Counted from the first letter of the stretch, positions 10,070-22,736 are shown. The stretch is DNA of 64,000 bases from Tetraselmis striata (GCA_006384855.1 VCJN01001116.1:124001-188000), one strand, 5' to 3'. Program-made: numbers and translations. The notes: generated from the sequence alone by a model not told the origin.

Positions 10070-12271
10070 TCAGGGATGAGGATGCTGATGCATGTTTGGA
10101 GGGCTTGAATTGGACGCACTACCGTGGCTGTGATGTGAGGCAAACATCAGCGGCAGGAGAGTGCCCACGAAAATGCTGAACACCTGCCCGTTTGTGAAGG
10201 TTGGGCTGCTGCCCTTGATGCCCTGTAAAAATGAGAGGCCCAAGGGTCAGTACAGATGGGTTCCAAGTAACAGCCATACTACGTGCCGATGAGCTGGCTC
10301 CCTGCTCTCACCGGGAGGATGTGAAGACACGCCGCATAGAGGAACGTCCCTCCGGAGAATATCACGCCTGGGGAGCAGTGCGGCAGTATGTAATGTGCCC
10401 ATAGCTTCCGTGAAGCGGCAATGGAAGCGAGTGAAAGGCACACTGTCGGCCTTGGGTAATGCCTAACGTGGGGGCGCGCGTACACAGAGCCACAGCGAAC
10501 GGGGTGGACAGCCTTGGGATGTGCCTCAGGATAGCATATGTAAGCACTGCGACAAGAGGAGAGGTGGCTGAGAACAGGAGGACACCTGTTTCAGGGTAAC
10601 ACATGCCTGAGTCAGTCATACCCTCTGCAAAGGCACCACGTGCTAGGTGTCATGGCTAGAAAGCAGGGAGGCTTCGCGGGGTGCGGGGTGGGCGGGGGGG
10701 GGGTTAGATTCCCACCCTGCTGGGATCGTTGCCAAGTCCATTTGGCAGTCATCAGGTATGTGGCGAGGCCAAACGCGACAGGCGCTCTGTGGAGCACCAT
10801 TGCAAGCCCCACCTGCATGTCAACCGCAGTATTCGTGTGTTTAACAGCAAGACGCTAAACAGCATGTCCACAGGAAGTCGAGAATATATCTTCAATGGTG
10901 TTGACATATGGCGTAAGTGCTGACATTCATGATATCATGCATGTCCTGTAGTAAACCTAAAGATTCTCTGCTCGGAAGTCACTGATGCAGACAGAGGCGC
11001 ATACTCGCTGCCGAATCCCCACTAGAAGCCCGCCCCACCCGCCCCACACCCCTCTGACATCAGCCAATTACAACGCTTCTCAGGAACGAACATAATGCGC
11101 GCACCATTGCAGTCAGGGTAGTGTTGTCTGATGTAGTTGCTGTGCCCTGCAAGCCACAAATCACAATTGATTTAAAATCTAAATTGACAAAGGCAGTCAA
11201 ATTGTCTTCACATATTCGAAGGTCATCTCCGGAAGGTAACACTCACCATGGCGAATCCATCAGCGGCTGCGCCCGGCATGTCGATGGGAATGAACAGCGA
11301 TACAACAGGGATGCTGATAAGTCAGTAGAGCATTTCATCTTCTTCATGCTCAAACTGGCTTATAGACTCCCATTCTGCTTAAGTCGCATGGCACGGCGTC
11401 CGAGCTGAGGCAGGTCGTACCTGAGTGGATGACCAGGCCGATGAGGGCGCGCTGGGCAGAGTCTCCCCCCCTATGCAACTCTTCCGAGCTCTCAGAAGCA
11501 GAAAGATCCTTGCAACTGGGGAGGGCACAAGAGCTGGTTGGCAGGCATCAACATGTGGCTTAGTTTCTGAAGACACATCCAGAGCTTGCTGGAAAAAAGA
11601 TCACAGTGAAAAGCGATCCAAGAGCAAACACTGAGAGTGCAAGCCATGCAGGTTCCTGTTGCATAGCAGCGGAGCCAGCCCAACGTGGCGGACCTTATTT
11701 GTTGTTTAGCCTGATAAGGCCACGAATGCTGGCAATTATCCAAGAGCAGCATGATGAGGAAGCCAGCGATAAGTGCAGCACCTGGATTGTGCCACAAGTT
11801 GAAATGAACAAATCCGCAGAGACAGTGTGGCCAACCATCGGCGCCGGCAGGTAGCGTCGTGGCACACAGGCAGACAACCTTTTCCACTTCATCCCCCCAC
11901 CGGAGCACGGGGGGCTCTTCGTCACCTGCTGATGCCACATGAGCATGCGCTCCTTCCGAAGCTTCAGATAACGCCGCGAATCCCTCCGGTATAATCACGC
12001 CCAGAGCTGTCGCTACCAATATCCCGGCACCGAAGGCGGCCACCTGAATAGCAACACACGAAACGGTGGACGCTCGTGAGTGCCGAGGTGTACTTCACAG
12101 CATCGCTGGCTCCAAGCGCATGTCTCGTCATCGTTTTGAGGCAACGCCTTTGCTTGCCTGTTTCAGACGCGTTTCGCTGATGTTCATCACCAGGGGCAGT
12201 GAGCCCGCAGCGTATGATCCGAAAAACATGACAGTGCCGATTGACAGCAGGTAGAATATGCCGCCAGCCAT
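10070..12271 (-). CDS. ZIP9-like (SLC39A9-type) zinc transporter
   Basis: This is a multi-exon gene on the minus strand. The ATG at 12271 gives MAGGIFYLLSIGTVMFFGS. Later exons read VAAFGAGILVATALGVIIPE, GAALIAGFLIMLLLDNC, RALIGLVIHS, AGAAADGFAMG, VGLAMVLHRAPVAFGL, VLLFSATSPLVAVLTYAIL, GVIFSGGTFLYAACLHILP and a final exon with VFSIFVGTLLPLMF followed by a His-rich tail (SHHSHGSASNSS...HQHPHP). The HS...AADG and LHRAP motifs belong to the ZIP9 branch, which moves Zn2+ into the cytosol from the Golgi or cell surface. Membrane segments and order fit that family. Exon borders use GT-AG and look intact. The stop is at 10070-10072. I could not place every splice site exactly. Confidence 0.8.
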
Positions 12272-12696
12272 TCTGTTCCTCTGTCTGGCAGACCTCTTTG
12301 CAGGCGTGCTATGTCGACTCACGGTGCAGATGCGGTTGAAATTCCCCTGCAGTGCGTGGCCAGGTAGCCACTTTGGGTGCCTTGTGTTCCGCGAGTCGCT
12401 CTCGGCGTTTATATTTGGCAGCTCCCGGCAGGAGCGAGGAGGTCGTCTTCCGAGCTGCTGATGCGGCGCTTTCCCGCGCGCCGGGCGGCGCCGCAAATAT
12501 TATAAATGGTACCTGTACCCGTCAATGGTGAGATATTAATTTATTACTCGGAGCGTAGTCGCCTACCCGCCACTACTATGGCCCAGGGCTTTCCGTTACT
12601 GGATCGCTACCCAAGCCACATTAAAATTAAAATGCCGTCGTCCGGCGGGAGTCGATGTCCGGTACATATAGCGCTATATTATGATTAGTCGCTGTA

Positions 12697-12848
12697 AAAG
12701 TAAAGTTCGCCCCGGGACATCGGCCGAAGCCGCCCCAGCACTTGACCTCGTGCGCCAACTGCAGTCGTAGGTCTGGCATAGCCCATAGACCATTGCCTCA
12801 TTCGAACCCCGAAGGGCTAATGCATCAACCGAGTAAACCCGGGACGCT
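12697..12848 (-). repeat. SINE copy S1, truncated
   Basis: The minus strand matches the body of the tRNA-derived SINE also seen at 20,443 and 60,258. It includes the GGTTCGAATGAGGCAATGG segment, the GCGCAAGAGGTC-like stretch and the ending GGGGCGAACTTTACTTTTAC. The tRNA-like head is missing. Confidence 0.7.
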
Positions 12849-12861
12849 GTACTAGCGACTT

Positions 12862-13760
12862 CGGTTGTCACTTGCCCTGGCCCAACGTGTGGTATTGATA
12901 CCTTATGGCTTCGCTCTACGGATGGCTCGAACCGGAGCGCTACGGATTTCATCGTGAATCATCTACCCATATGCCCCGTAGCGAACTACAAGCACCGCAT
13001 GCATACCGCTTTGAAGAATATGTGGGCATCTGTGGCAATTGATGCGGGGGCGGTGCTTGACCGGGACCGCTCGGGAGCCGGCGACTTGACCCTTGAGACG
13101 AGTGGGCTGCGCCCAGCGGACCGCTCGCGGCCGTCGGACCTGACGCTGGCGGGGTGAGGGGGGGCGGCGTGCGATTACATGATCGACTTCGCGTGCGTGT
13201 CCTCCACGACCCCCACTTGGAGCCACGGCCCCCGCTGGTGCATCCCGGGAATCGCGGCAACCGAGGCGGAGCATGCTAAGTTGGCAGCGGACCGGGCGTC
13301 TTCCGCCCCAGTGCAGGGTGTTCACCGGTACTACCCTTTCGTGGTTGAGGACCGCGGCCGTCTCGGGAAGTCCGCTTTGACGGTGGTCTACATCTTCGCG
13401 GTGCTGTTGGCTGTGCGCAACTTCCCTGGCGGTCCTTCCGCCCCGACCTCTTGCTTTCTTCGTTGTCAATCCGTTCAGGCACTTCGAAACTTTGTCGCCA
13501 GCCAACCTGCTGAGTTCCGCCGTCACCTGTCGCGCACACGGCGGGGGCTGTTGCAGCGGGTCTCGGCTTGCGTGCATGGTACCCTGGGCGGCATTCTCTC
13601 TGCCGGTGTGCAGATGGCCAAGTCTGATGCGTGTGCTCGTGACCACTCTGCGTCTTCTCATGTTACTGCTTCCACCCCGCAATCGCTGTAGAGGACCTTT
13701 CTGATTGCCTTTTATTTTGGTGATTTCCGATATCGCCTTATGCTGCTAGGTCATGTAAGT
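12862..13760 (+). mobile_element. Second LINE family, 3' fragment (pseudogene)
   Basis: One frame from about 12,890 to 13,691 reads DTLWLRSTDGSNRSATDFI, LKNMWASVAIDAGAVL, SGLRPADRSRPSDLTL, FACVSSTTP, ALTVVYIFAVLLAVRNFP and RRHLSRTRRGLLQRVSACV. This looks like the region downstream of RT in algal non-LTR elements, where a lysine/aspartate-rich RPxDL segment precedes a terminal RRGLLQR block. A TGA at 13155-13157 interrupts it, at a position where TGG would keep the frame open. The 3' untranslated part (GACCTTTCTGATTG...GCTGCTAG) reappears at 34,536 beside the gypsy element. The family assignment is inference; no RT catalytic motif is present in this fragment. Confidence 0.55.
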
Positions 13761-14550
13761 AAACTAGCGACTTCTACACAGTAGAAAAAGTAGCGACTAC
13801 AGTTTTTTAACTACAGCTAGTGGTATCTGTACAGCGACTACCGGTACGGGTACCGTAGGTTGTAGCGACTACTCCGTGTTAGTCGTTCAAGCGCTGCTGC
13901 TGGTAATAATGCTCTCTAGTATGCCGTCGGACTACCGTACAGGTAGGGCAATATCTGCTGTGCAACTACCTGCATAGTCTATAGACGCCATTCTTACTAT
14001 ATGTGACTGGGGAGGGGGCCGGCTCCGCCCGCCCGGCCTCTGCGCGCCACTGTCATCATATTGTGCGCACCATCGTCATTGCGTCGCTCATCGACCATCT
14101 ACAACCGCGACCTATGCCAGGAGACAGTCTTCAGTTGTGTATCTACCGGTATTCTGCTTCACTCCTAGAACATGTAATCATCACTAAAACCTGCGCATCG
14201 ACCACAGCTTGTGATGCAGCGCGCGGCATATACGTTGCGGGCAGTGTTACAAACCAGGATAACCATGGTCAATTCATGGGTTCACTCACTCATGGCTTTA
14301 GCAGGCAGCCAATGGACGAGGTGGCACAGAATTTAGCCTACAGAATGGTTGCTACTGCTACCCCTGTTGTTGCAAATACAATAAGTCTGCTAACTTGTGA
14401 TATTCCATTTTGACGTCCGCACACCTGAATGCATGGCACTGCAGGTGATAAATCACAACGGGCGATGCTTGCAGATGCATTTAGCAGGCAAAATCACATC
14501 AAAATGTCAAGGACAATCGTATCTATCGCGATTTGCTCGAGTGCTGCAGA
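13761..14550. other. Non-coding, with recurring TAGCGACTA words
   Basis: I see no gene. Between 13,760 and 13,900 the words TAGCGACT and GTAGCGACTAC occur several times with small changes. The rest up to the SAM carrier stop is unremarkable. Confidence 0.4.
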
Positions 14551-16691
14551 CTACTTCTTCTTGCCGTCATCTACAACAACATATTGAGGCTTCGGGGCAT
14601 AGAGCTTCTTGGAGAGCTCAAGGGCGGTGAAGAAGACGCTGCCGCCAATGCCAATCCACAGCACGCGCGGCTGCCAGCCCTGTGAAAGAGGAGAGGATAA
14701 CGCAGGCTGAGGATCAGGACAGGCATCTGGTAGCACTCTTACCCATGCATGCAACTTGCTGATGGTCACGCGTGGAGTGACTGAATTGCGCATCTGCATC
14801 ACCTTGAGAAAGCCGCCAATGCCCTCCTCCTTCATAATCTTTGACGCGCAGTCCAGAATCCCCGTGTACTCGCGCTTCCCGCCTGGAACAACAGAAACCA
14901 TGCCGACATCGCCAAGCATTATAATATCAAGTCAAGCATGGACATCCATTCGCCGCATTCTCAGAAGAGCGTTGTTCTGGTGACATGGGGATTGTATGCA
15001 GTGAAAGCTGCAGAGGTGACTTCTCTGGCTTGGCCACTGGTCTCCAACATGGGCGTGCCAAGCGCTGCCACTTACCCTGTGTCATTAGACGGGTTTTTAG
15101 CACATCCAGGGGGGTTGTCGCCAAGCCAGTGATGGCCCCGGATCCAGCCCCTGTCATGCCCAAAGGTGATCAGTGTCAGTGAGACAGAGAAATTTGCGTG
15201 CCAGGAATACAATATGCATAATTGAGGATTGAGCAAATAAGCATAACCAGGGAAGGAGGGCCAAGTGGCAGTGGGGGGTGGGCGACTGATCTCACCCATG
15301 ACAGAGACTTCCATGGAGCTGGGTTCCTTTTTGGAGACCACTGTGTAAGCTTTGAATAACACAATTTGGCAGTTAGTACCTGTGCGTATGGGAAGTTGGG
15401 CGCGCAGCCCAGATGCGAGTAATAGATAGAATGCCAGGCACATGCGGGGGCGGCCCTCACCATGCTTCAGCTGCTCGTATGCAAAGAACTCGATGGCGTC
15501 AAAAGGCAGATCACGGAGCAGAAAGGAGCCGTACCCAGCGTACATGCCCCTCACACCCTCCTTGGACAGAATGCTGCCAATCTGTGGTATTTGGAAGGGA
15601 ATATACATCAAGATAGGTATCAGTAGGGGTTTGTATTTCGTGGCAGATGCTAACACTGAACGGGTGAGGGCAAAGCAAAGGGATGGCTGTCATGGGGCAG
15701 ACCGCAGACATCGCCGACTTGAATTCCCCCATCTGCATGCGCTGCTTGACGACCTCGGTAGGCACCCTCACAATCGAGGCTGCAATGCCAGCGCCGGCAC
15801 CCGCTGCCAATGGCGCGACTACCATCTTATTCTCCGGGGACCAGCCTGGATGTACATCCGCATGCACATGTGTATATTAGACAGCAAAACCAGCAGCAAA
15901 CACACAAGCCGGCTGAAAGCAGCAACACCGCCTGTGAGGAGTAATTCAACGCGGCCTACCTTCGGCATGTTTCTTCAGCGGCTCATACACTGCGAAGAAG
16001 ATGGCTGACGCAGGGATGACGCCGGCAAGGTTCCCTGAACGGGGAATGGATTGTCAAATGCGCCTGCCGTTTTAATTTGTAGCCATGATACTGCGCAGAG
16101 GTGGCCATGCGTTACAGGCGGAAAATTTCTGGATCACTGCATGATGCCAGCCAGCCAACTCATCCAATCGCAGAGCCACCCTCCGGGCACTTTGCACACA
16201 TGCTAACATGTGAAATCACATGCAAGCACACGACGTACCCCAAATTCCAGCATACAGAGCCTGCCCGCCAGAGCCAGCGAGCAGCGCCCTCATGCCTCCG
16301 CCCTCCTTCATCATCTGCAGTCGCGTCTTGATGGTGTCGATGGGGTACAACGCTGTGGCAAGGCAGCCAGCACCAGTGGTGTGTCAGCACATCATCACTG
16401 ATCTGGGGGGCTCACTCAGCACCCCCTGACAGCACCATCACTGTCTGGCATGGCAAGGCACATGGTATTGCAGGCGGGGCATATAACTGCAACGCAGGAG
16501 GGAGCATCGCACTCACCCGCTTCCACAGACGCGCCCGCTGTGGCACCAGCGCCGAGGTCGGCTGCAATCAATCTCCACTTTGGAGGTGGCACCTCCACCA
16601 CTTCTGGCTCCTTCTTCTTCCCGCGGGCTGCAATCTCCATCACCGGCTGGGCGCTGCGCGCTGGGGCAGGGGCTTGCGTCTCCGCTGCCAT
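14551..16691 (-). CDS. S-adenosylmethionine mitochondrial/plastid carrier (SLC25A26/SAMC-like)
   Basis: This is a multi-exon gene on the minus strand. The ATG at 16691 opens MAAETQAPAPARSAQPVM. The three mitochondrial-carrier signatures are present, one per repeat: YPIDTIKTRLQ (about 16,330), VPTEVVKQRMQ (about 15,750) and TPLDVLKTRLM (about 15,090). Repeat partners include GSGGQALYAGIWG, EGVRGMYAGYGSFLLRDLPF and GIGGFLKG...PRVLWIGIGGSVFF. The order and the FLLRDLPFDAIEF segment match the S-adenosylmethionine carrier branch of the SLC25 family, which exchanges SAM for SAH across the organelle inner membrane. The C-terminus is KKK before TAG at 14551. Introns are short and several hold only tens of bases. 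Whether it acts in mitochondria or plastids cannot be told from this sequence. Confidence 0.82.
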
Positions 16692-18044
16692 TGTTGGGAG
16701 GTCCACAAGATCGAACGCAGTGGAGGAGGACGGGCGTGGGGAGGTGGGGGGTGCGGGGGTGGGTGGGGGCGCAGTATGGGTCGTTATGGGCATGAGATTC
16801 TTGTAGGAAATGACCAGGTTCACGCGGGACCTGAGCAGGAGGATAGCATTATCACCTGGGCTTGCGGCCGCAAAGTTGATTCCGGCCACGGAAACAGTGG
16901 CAAAACCGGCGGCGTGGAGGCGGCGTTCCCTTCCTGCGACCTCCGGCTTGGTGCTCTTGTGCTTATCGTGTCTGTGGCCCCTCTTTGCACCCTGGAAGCC
17001 GGGCCGCACCAATCGTAAGCAATTGTTTTCGCAGAGACTCGGGGGTTTTTTGTTTTCGCCCCCGAGATTCGGGGATTGTGAGAGTGGTGGTGAAGTGGAG
17101 GGTGGACATGTGTATCACCAGGGTGTGCGAGCCACTGTATTTAATTAACACCCAGGCCATGCACCAGAGATTTCCTGACTGCCACATACCCTCAGGATGG
17201 CTGAAGTACACCCTTTGCGCTTGGTATACACGCAGCACGCAGCGCGACTGGGCTGCTGCGAATGATGCCGCGCCATTTTTCCGCCATGGCGGGAGCTCAG
17301 CTGGCGCTGCCCTAGTTTACGATCCACCGCGCCGTTCGCTTCACGACCCTCTCCAAACTCTGCGCGCCCCCATCGCCAACTCTTTTGCATCGGGCACGGC
17401 TACGAGTAGCAGCGCGGCGGCCTGCAGCTTCTCACCAGGAACGCCAGCGGGTTGAGCCTGTCCCAGCGGCGGCGCCTCTGCGTCCTGCTTGCCCCGCCGC
17501 TCTCGCCCTCGCGCTCCTGTACCACCGAGATGGGAGCCATCGCGTCTGCTTGCTGGGCGCTACGAGGACGACCCCAGGTGTTGGTTGCGTTAAGTGCGCT
17601 GCCCTCCTGTGGCAGGAATGATTCCGGCACGTGAAGTATGACGATGACGTGATAGTGCCTGCTGCGGTGTGGGTGACGACAACTGATGAAGAATGCAGCG
17701 TGATTATACAGTGCGAAGATGATGGTGGTGCTTGATGGGTGATGGTGGTGGTGCTGCGCTGGCGATATGGCGGCGGCGCATCATGCGACTACTGGTACTA
17801 CTGATGTACGAGATACTCGTACACAGGTGCCGTATCCGGTATCCCCCCCCGGCCAGGCGACCATACTTTCCTGCTGTGGCGACCATACTTTCGTACCGGA
17901 GTATCGGCCAAAATCCTTATCGCGCGATGTGCAATCCTTAGCCGAATTTGATCCTTCAGTCGCTATCTTTCCCGCGCCGCGCATACTCTTTCTTCCGGAC
18001 GGTACTCGCAGCATTCTCGCCACCCGCGACTTCCCTCCCTGCCC

Positions 18045-18072
18045 CCCCTCCCCCTCCCCCCCCCCCCCCCCG
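18045..18072. repeat. C-rich run
   Basis: A nearly pure C tract with a few T. A related G tract lies at 18,600-18,626. Confidence 0.8.
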
Positions 18073-20006
18073 GCGCCCCGCCCCCATTCTCCCCTCCCTC
18101 CACGCCTTCTGTGCCCTATACACGGCGAGGGCGAGAGTATGGACGCTGAGGGTGGGCGTTCTGGCTGTGGGTGTCCTGTCCCTGCCAGTGAGGCTGTTAT
18201 TTGCCCGATCAGCCGCGATAAAGTACTTAGGCCGGGACGACATCCGCCGCGTGATGTCCGCTGCATGCAGGCCAGGTTGTGGCGGGGCCATCTGTCTGGC
18301 CTGCCCGTGAAGGCGCGCGCTAACGTCCGGTGAGATCAGATCGGAGGGCTCGGGGGTCGAGAGAAGGCGAGGGGGAACCATTGGGCAACAAGAGCATCAG
18401 ACCATGTCAGTAAGATATGCCGTTTCATACTTACATAGCCACCAAGATACTAGTAGGCGTGATACATCGCACCATCTACACTCGGTGCCAACATTAGCCG
18501 ATTGCTGCCAACATTAGCCGCGACCATATTACTACTGTGACACAGAAGGTGGCGGTGCGGTTGGAGCTGTGTCGGCTGTGATGTATCTCATAGGTGGGTG
18601 GGGGTGGGGGGGGGGGGGGGGGGGGTTGGAGCTGTGCCTCTGGCCCGACCTTTTCTTTCTGGGCTGGCCTGAGCGAGCATCGGCGGACGACGGCATGCCG
18701 TGCACCATGCAGGCGGCACCATGCAGAGCAATCAGCAAGGATGGAGGGCTCAAAGTGTAGCACCCAGTACCTAGTGTGCAGCGACTGGGATCCCCTTGAA
18801 TGCTGTGCATGGCAACACAATGATAATTATGGGTAGTAATTTTTTGTCGCTTGCCACACCATTCACCATCGAGACAACGGTATGATGGCTGGCAACAAGT
18901 GAGTGGTATAGCATGGCGACAGCAAGATGTAAGCATGGCGTGCGGTGAATGGTTGTCTCACAACAAGTTTTTGTGATAGTTAAGTGCGGTATCTGCACAT
19001 TGTGCATACATCAGCAAGCAGCGCACAGCAAGATGATAGCAATACATGCTGGTGGCGCGCAGCATATTTTTGCATTGTTCATAATACATGCTAAGGTTTA
19101 TATGTCAGCTGAAATATGTATTCTTACACAGCTACACATGCTATGCATTTGCTTATCATTATGCCACAACTTCCGCATTCATACCATTCATTATTAATGC
19201 TTTGCCTGATGCACTCTATTAGATGGTGAAACCTCGATACAGGGTGACTACCAGTAACCTGGACTCTTGCTGCTTATTCCTGTACTGTGTACAAAAGGAG
19301 CGTCACATGATGATTAGTCTCAGTTTTACCGCTGAACCTAAATAGAGCCTACCATGCATGTCAAGCATCCCAGCCAGTAGATAGGCAATTCTATCAAACA
19401 ACTCAAAATGAAGACACAGTCAGGTGCACACATGGATTATCTCTGCTTCTGCACCTCTGCATGCTTGCACCAGCACATTTATAGTAAACATGTGCGTAAC
19501 AACAGCAAATATGTGATGTAGTACGATCTCGCCAATGCTATGTGAGCTCGCCAGAACTAGGATGTGTACAGTATATCCCCACCAGGGCTATGCTAGGATG
19601 TAAAGCCCCCTTAGGTGGTTTTTACATGTGTGTGCGCCCCCCCTACCACATACTCTCTGGATCAGATGTAGAGGTATTGGGATATTTACAAAATAATATG
19701 TCACTACATATCCAACTGCTGTTTCCGTTCACATGAGCAACTGCCGCTTCCCCCACCCCCTCCCAGCAGCAACATTGCTTAGCAAACAACAGCCGGGCGG
19801 CAGCTTCTGCCATGCCAGCTAGCTTGAGCAACCCTCGTGGATGCCCCTAGCCTGGAGAGATTGAGCAGCCCTGCCTACCTGTTGGCTGCTGAGCCGTATC
19901 AGATCACCTTCTCCGCGGTTGTATGTGTAAGACGTGTTTCGTGCTTTCCAGCTCCCCTATCCTCGCGCACTCAAGTGCTTCAGACCACTCACGCGCCTCT
20001 CATCCC

Positions 20007-20009
20007 CCC

Positions 20010-20040
<31 letters not shown>

Positions 20041-20050
20041 ATATACACAC
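20007..20050. repeat. Poly-C followed by (AC)n
   Basis: A C run of about 20 bases passes directly into an AC dinucleotide array. Confidence 0.85.
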
Positions 20051-20442
20051 TGGATTTGGTATTCGGCTGCTCTCGGCAGAGGCAGACATCTTGGCGAGGC
20101 TGGCCGTCAGGATGGCTCCGGCCTAATCTGGCACAAGCGCACCGGACGTCGCGCGCGGCACATGCAGCCGATTTACATCCCCTTCGCGGCTGGGGCAGCC
20201 AATTTACATTCCCCTCGCGCCGACGCGCCGGCAGGCACGGTACGCTCGCGCCACCCAGCAGATCACAGTTGGCGTTATGGGGGGAAGGGGAGGGGGGAGG
20301 GGGAGGGAAGGGAAGGCGGGGGCGACGAGAATGCCGTGATGAGTGCCGGTGAAGAATTGGCGGGGCGCAAGAAAGAATGGGCGGGGCGCGAGAAAGATGG
20401 GTCGCATTTGACGTACAACGCAAGAAACGTACACCTGTACAT

Positions 20443-20665
20443 CCCTTGCTGTCCGTTGAGCGGTCGTCTCGTACGCAAGAGGTCCCGGTATCGAATCCTG
20501 GTCAACTTATTTCGGCAATATCGTCCCGGCGTGTCCTGTGTACCCGGTTGATGCATTGGCCCTTCGTCGGGGTCTGAATGCGGCAATGGTCTACGGGCTA
20601 TGCCAGACGCCCAGACGACTGCAATTGGCGCAAGAGGTCGTCAAGTGCTGGGGCGGCTTCGGTCC
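20443..20665 (+). repeat. SINE copy S2 (tRNA-derived)
   Basis: It starts with a tRNA-like head: GTCCGTTGAGCGGTCGTC (A-box like) and GGTATCGAATCCTGG (B-box like). The head is followed by the family body with ACGGGCTATGCCAGAC and TGCTGGGGCGGCTTCGG. It matches copies S1 and S3 over the shared parts. The head differs from the box B consensus by an extra A, so its pol III promoter may be weak. Confidence 0.7.
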
Positions 20666-21111
20666 GGCGCGAGAAAGAATGGTCCGGCGCGAGAAAGACA
20701 AGACTATCCGGGAAAAAGGCAGGCGGAGTAATAATATACAAGCCAATAATACATGGTCCGTATACTTTGCCACAAAGAAATGACGGCGCCGCGCGACGAC
20801 GATGAGAACGAGGGTACTGTAATGTACCCTCATCTGGACTACCAGTCTGGGGGAATCTTTTTCTTTTTGGCAGCGCCGAGCCGCAGGAGTTGAAGTAGTC
20901 GCTAGCGACCCAGTTGCCAAGCAGCAACGTCGAATAGGCGAAAATCGCAAAATGGATGGTGACAGTCGCGGACCGACGGCACAAGGACGGAACGCAAGTT
21001 GCTTCTGAGCAGCAATTCCTCAGCCGGATCTGTCCCACAGTTGCAAAGAGCCAGCCAAAGTGCCTGCTCTGGAGGCTGGGTATACCAAGGTGCTAGGTCC
21101 AACCTCTAAGC
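20666..21111. other. Region upstream of the fibrillin gene
   Basis: No gene seen. A repeated GGCGCGAGAAAGA word occurs near 20,670-20,700 and again at 20,380. The 3' part is likely to hold the fibrillin promoter, without a TATA box I would trust. Confidence 0.35.
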
Positions 21112-22163
21112 ATGTACTCCACCCGCTATCGCGGACAGCGTGCGCATATCCCGCGGCAAGCTGTCGCCCGGTGCCAGCCTGATGCACAGCCGCGGAAAAC
21201 CCCAGCCAGTTCGGCGCGAAACACGCCAACCAGGGCGCGCGCAGGAACGCTTCTATCCTGCGCTTTGACGAGCCGCAGAGTAACCACACGCACGCGCGCC
21301 CTCGGCAGCAGAGAAGAGTCGGGAGGTTCTTCAGACGGCGGCAGGCGCCTTGAGCTGAAACGCCAGCTTCTCGAGCTGCTAGGCGAGGGGACTGCTGGGT
21401 CGCAACGCGTGGCAAGAGTGGCAGACAGCCGCAAGCAGCTGGAGGCTGTGGTGGAGGAGCTTTGCACGCTGAATCCCACGCTGACGCCTGTTGAGAGCCC
21501 GGGCTTGCTGGGATCCTGGCAACTGCTGACGACGTATAAAAGTGGCACAGCGGACGTTAGCTTCTGGTCGGTGGAGTCATGGAGAAAATACATCTACGAG
21601 CAGGGTCCCAGCCCAGTGCAGAGCCTCGTGCTGAGCAACTCCACGAATGTCTCCAACGTGTCTCAGATACTTGAGTCGCCGTCCGCTGAGGGCTCAAAGT
21701 GGCAGAATGTGGTCTCCTTCGGACAGGGCAACAAATTGGTCATAGAGGCCGCCCTTGAAGGCATTCGTGACGACAGTTCATTCTTCTACCGGTTCAGCGG
21801 CGGCTTTTTCTTATTGTCAGGTGAGACTGCATGGCTGTTCTTGCAGTAATTTTGTGTGCTGAATGATGGGCTAGCTTTTGGTTCATTGCGGTTTTGCATC
21901 TCCATAACGCCAACACCAAGGTTTACCTGGACTGATGATGGCTGCCTGGTGCCCTCCACCCCACCCCAGGCACAACTCGCATCCCTTACCCGGTACCCTT
22001 TGGTGTGCTGGAGGCGCTGCGACCCGGACAAACCACTGGCTGGTTTTCCACGCGCTACTTGGATGAAGACATGCGTGTGTCCGTGGGGAACAAGGGTAGC
22101 ATATTCGTGCTGCGCCGGCCGCCCAATGACAGCAACCCCCAAGCAACTCCCCTTCTACAGTAA
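21112..22163 (+). CDS. Plastid lipid-associated protein (PAP/fibrillin)
   Basis: There are two exons, 21112-21820 and 21970-22163, joined in phase by a GT-AG intron, for about 300 residues. The start ATG at 21112 opens an Arg/Ser/Ala-rich stretch (residues 1-65) typical of a plastid transit peptide. The fibrillin domain follows: a helical lead (RRLELKRQLLELLGE), LLGSWQLLTTYKSG at about residue 130, and VVSFGQGNKLVIEAALEG. The second exon gives GTTRIPYPVPFGVLEAL, GWFSTRYLDEDMRVSVGNKG and SIFVLRR. These match the lipocalin-like fold of PAP_fibrillin proteins, which sit on plastoglobules and thylakoids. The gene looks intact. Confidence 0.85.
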
Positions 22164-22379
22164 ATTTCTGATTATTTCAATAGTCAATTGACTTGCCGGA
22201 AGCCATCTCCCCACAATTCCAAGGTCACCTCTGGATGGTCGCATGCATCGCTTGAGAAGACCGAAAGATTGCAACAGGATTGCAATAACAACAGGTGAAA
22301 GGGGAAACGGGGTGACAGGCAGGCTGCCAACTTGGCCGGTTTTAGCAATGCCTGCTGTCACTGCCTGCAGTGACAAAGC

Positions 22380-22650
22380 GCCTTTCCACATCAAGTTTGG
22401 GCAGTTGGAGCATATCCTGTCCGACAAGACCGGCGCTCTGACATGCAACCGCATGGAGTTCTTCAAGTGCTCCATCGCGGGCGTGAGCTACGGCGAGGGC
22501 GTGACCGAGATCTAGCAGCTCCTGCGCGCCACCAGCCAGGGCGCAGAGGGCAGCATGACCTCCGCCGCAGCGGCCCGCGTGGGGACCCGCCTCTCCGTCA
22601 CCCAGCCTCCCAAGCCAGCCATCCAAGGGTGCAACTTCAGCGACAAGTGG
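22380..22650 (+). pseudogene. P4-type ATPase (flippase) fragment
   Basis: After an acceptor-like CTGCAG at 22371, the frame reads [20 protein letters not shown] then [20 protein letters not shown]. This is the phosphorylation site of P4-ATPases, which flip phospholipids between membrane leaflets. Family members have DKTGTLT; here the fifth residue is Ala. The aspartate is kept. A TAG follows VTEI at 22513, but the same frame continues with QLLRATSQGAEGSM for about 50 codons before a CA microsatellite. No other ATPase domain is found around it. I read it as an exon-sized pseudogene fragment. Confidence 0.6.
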
Positions 22651-22666
22651 GTGCATGCGCGACTCA

Positions 22667-22667
<1 letters not shown>

Positions 22668-22735
<68 letters not shown>
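22668..22735. repeat. (CA)n microsatellite
   Basis: About 33 CA units lie directly after the P4-ATPase fragment. Confidence 0.95.

Positions 22736-22736
<1 letters not shown>

Larger units (their letters stand above)
16692..20442. other. Long interval without a supported gene
   Basis: Both strands hold several open frames of 80-190 codons near 17,000-18,400, but they overlap one another in every frame and are created by GC-rich, low-complexity DNA. From 18,800 to 19,900 the DNA is AT-rich with dense stops. GC-rich blocks near 17,960-18,120 and 20,280-20,400 resemble each other in opposite orientation, which suggests an old dispersed repeat. I cannot support a gene. Confidence 0.4.

Noticed and set aside
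17767-18333. 188-codon frame and its overlapping partners at 17.0-18.4 kb
   Set aside because: Low-complexity, GC-driven frames overlap in several phases, with no domain, no splice logic and a C run inside.
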